A DNA stretch of 34,271 nucleotides from Streptomyces sp. CBMA29 (GTDB taxonomy: Bacteria; Actinomycetota; Actinomycetes; Streptomycetales; Streptomycetaceae), in the NCBI RefSeq assembly GCF_014596445.1, contig NZ_MECL01000165.1:1-34271 (forward strand), written 5' to 3'. The notes beneath the pieces are model-generated. The model did not search any database. It saw nothing but the letters and a program-made list of their open reading frames with translations, and was not told where the DNA came from. This document shows, piece by piece, positions 32,918 through 34,271 of this stretch; the first letter of the stretch is position 1; every line of letters starts with the position of its first letter. Made by a program: the position numbers and the translations under genes.

Positions 32918-33721
32918 TCAGCCCGCGCGTCCGAGGACCGTGCCCGCCAGGCCCATCACCACGGGGGCGACGCCGACCAGCAGGAAGGCCGGGAGAAAGC
33001 AGACCCCCAGGGGCGCGGTGGCGTGCACCGCGGCCCGCCGGGCCCTGGCGAGCGCCGAACGGGCGTACGCGGCGCGGTAGTCCGCGGCCAGCCGGGACAT
33101 CTCCGCGACCGGCGCGCTGCCCGTCGTGGAGGCGCGGGCCAGGCAACGCCCCATCTCGCGGGCGGCTGGCAGCCGTCCGAACCGCTGCCAGCACTCCGCC
33201 GGGTCGCCGCCCAGTCGCAGCTCGGCCCTGACCCGTATCAGCGCGGTCCCGAGCGGCCCGGCCAACGACCGGCCCACGGCGCCCGCCGCTTCTCCGGGTG
33301 AGGCCCCGGCCGCGAGGCAGGCGGCCATCAGGTCCGCGCAGAGCGGGAGTTCCGACGGATCGGGCTCCTCGTCCGCCCCGGAGCTCTCTGTGGCGTTCTG
33401 CCGCCCCCGGAGTGATCTCCTGACCCCGAGGGCCGTGAGGACCCCCACCAGGCCGCCCAGCACCCCGCTGATCAACGTCGCGGCACCCAGTCCGGCCGCG
33501 ACCGGCGGACCCCAGTCGCGCAACGGTCCCCTGAGCCGCCGCAGCGCCCGCCCGGGGGACCTCCGCGGCCGCCCGGTCCCCAGCGCCGCGCGCAGCCGCC
33601 GCGCCGCCGTTTTCTCCCTCCGTGCCTCGGCCAGCGCCCCGTCGACGGCGATCACCGCGGTTGCCACCAAGGCGAGCGCCACGAGGGCTGTCCCCAGGCT
33701 GTGGACACTCCCGCCGTTCAC
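32918..33721 (-). CDS. TadC-like type II secretion system F domain protein
   Basis: The 267-residue membrane protein starts at GTG 33721, overlapping the upstream TGA (GTGA). An N-terminal hydrophobic segment (LGTALVALALVATAVIAV), a second near residue 75 and a C-terminal one (PLGVCFLPAFLLVGVAPVVMGL) flank a cytosolic T2SSF-type helical domain (PLCADLMAACLAAGASPGEA). It should be half of the inner-membrane platform of the Tad machine. The open frame extends upstream as Arg/Gly-rich sequence, rejected as overlapping the upstream gene. Confidence 0.85.
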   Translation of the reverse strand: MNGGSVHSLGTALVALALVATAVIAVDGALAEARREKTAARRLRAALGTGRPRRSPGRALRRLRGPLRDWGPPVAAGLGAATLISGVLGGLVGVLTALGVRRSLRGRQNATESSGADEEPDPSELPLCADLMAACLAAGASPGEAAGAVGRSLAGPLGTALIRVRAELRLGGDPAECWQRFGRLPAAREMGRCLARASTTGSAPVAEMSRLAADYRAAYARSALARARRAAVHATAPLGVCFLPAFLLVGVAPVVMGLAGTVLGRAG

Positions 33722-34271
33722 CGCCGCCCCCGGTCGCGCGACCCCAGCGGGATCACCGCCTGTCCCCGGCCGGCCGCCGCGGAATCGATCACCGCGCGGC
33801 CCGCCGCCGGAGAGCCGATCCCCGAAGAACCGTCCTTCACGGAAACGGCGGCCATCGAACCGTCCTTCGCGGGACCGGCGGCCCGAGATCGTGCCGCCGT
33901 CGGTCCGCCCTCCGCCGCGCGAATGATCCGCGCCGTCCACGCGAGCCCCGCCCACTCCAGGCAGCCGCCCGTGACCAGGCAGAGCAGTCCCGCCGGGGTG
34001 TGCAGCAGCACCGCTGAGGGATCGGCGCCCAGGCCCGCGCCGAGCACGACGCCGAACAGCGGCAGCAGCGCGAGCAGCACCGCCGTGGATCTCGGACCCG
34101 CCAACTGGGCCCGCAGGTCGTCGCGTTGGTCGGCGTCCGCCCGTAGCGCCGCGGCGACCCGGTCAAGCGCCGCGGCCAGTCCTGCGCCGCCGTCCACCGC
34201 GACCTGCCAGCAGGCGGCGACCGCGGCGAGCCCGTGCGTCCCCGCGCCGAGCCGGGACGCCTCCCGCAGCG
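33718..34271 (-). CDS. TadB-like type II secretion system F domain protein (partial)
   Basis: This is the 3' part of a gene that begins beyond the right edge. The frame is open to base 34271 and reads LREASRLGAGTHGLAAVAAC at the edge. The T2SSF-like motif WQVAVDGGAGLAAALDRVA follows, then two hydrophobic helices (TAVLLALLPLFGVVLGAGLG and LLCLVTGGCLEWAGLAW) and a polar, Ala/Ser-rich tail. It ends TGA at 33718-33720, overlapping the TadC start. The ATPase TadA should lie further right, outside the window. Confidence 0.85.
   Translation of the reverse strand, partial: LREASRLGAGTHGLAAVAACWQVAVDGGAGLAAALDRVAAALRADADQRDDLRAQLAGPRSTAVLLALLPLFGVVLGAGLGADPSAVLLHTPAGLLCLVTGGCLEWAGLAWTARIIRAAEGGPTAARSRAAGPAKDGSMAAVSVKDGSSGIGSPAAGRAVIDSAAAGRGQAVIPLGSRDRGRR

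Noticed and set aside
1..34271. tRNA genes, transposases, attachment sites, prophage genes
   Set aside because: None was recognised by eye; no tRNA TPsiC-arm pattern or DDE/integrase motif was seen.

Overview
The window looks like a core chromosomal segment of Streptomyces or a very close relative. Base composition is very GC-rich, and several start codons are GTG or TTG. The gene set is also characteristic: bldG with its anti-sigma partner gene, an MFS-thymidylate kinase fusion next to topA, a membrane H+-pyrophosphatase, and a DECH helicase convergent with a Tad pilus-type operon. Assignments rest on reading protein motifs; no database search was run.

Layout. 1-520 is the leader and promoter region of an rRNA operon transcribed leftward off the window. 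525-2581 is a divergent MarR regulator / MFS exporter pair. 2730-5965 holds, on the minus strand, a PAS-SpoIIE-HATPase phosphatase and a type II NADH dehydrogenase. 6275-10417 holds a TetR regulator, a large membrane-anchored sigma-factor fusion ending in an NPCBM sugar-binding domain, and a FrnE/DsbA-type thiol oxidoreductase. 10580-13870 is an AfsR-like SARP/NB-ARC/TPR regulator. 13871-15013 is a gene-less stretch in which two ~190-bp inverted repeat arms (about 90 % identical over the core) enclose ~660 bp of very G-rich degenerate repeats. 15014-21379 holds the MFS-Tmk fusion and topA. 21615-22943 holds three small membrane-protein genes. 23006-27938 holds a methyltransferase, a lipoprotein and the H+-pyrophosphatase. 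28232-29066 is the bldG operon. 29221-31731 is an MrfA-like helicase, converging on the tail of a Tad operon (TadB, TadC, Flp pilin, TadE, TadE-like) that runs from the right edge.

Functional themes. The window carries all the parts of a partner-switch cascade, though not as one operon: a STAS antagonist (BldG), an RsbW-like protein with a degenerate ATP site, and a SpoIIE phosphatase with its own kinase-like domain. It also has a one-polypeptide sigma/zinc-finger/membrane/sugar-binding protein that may sense the cell envelope. Housekeeping functions include dTMP synthesis, DNA supercoiling, energy coupling and DNA repair. The two most unusual structures are the inverted-repeat/G-rich island beside tmk and the overlapping low-complexity tails where the helicase and TadE-like genes converge.
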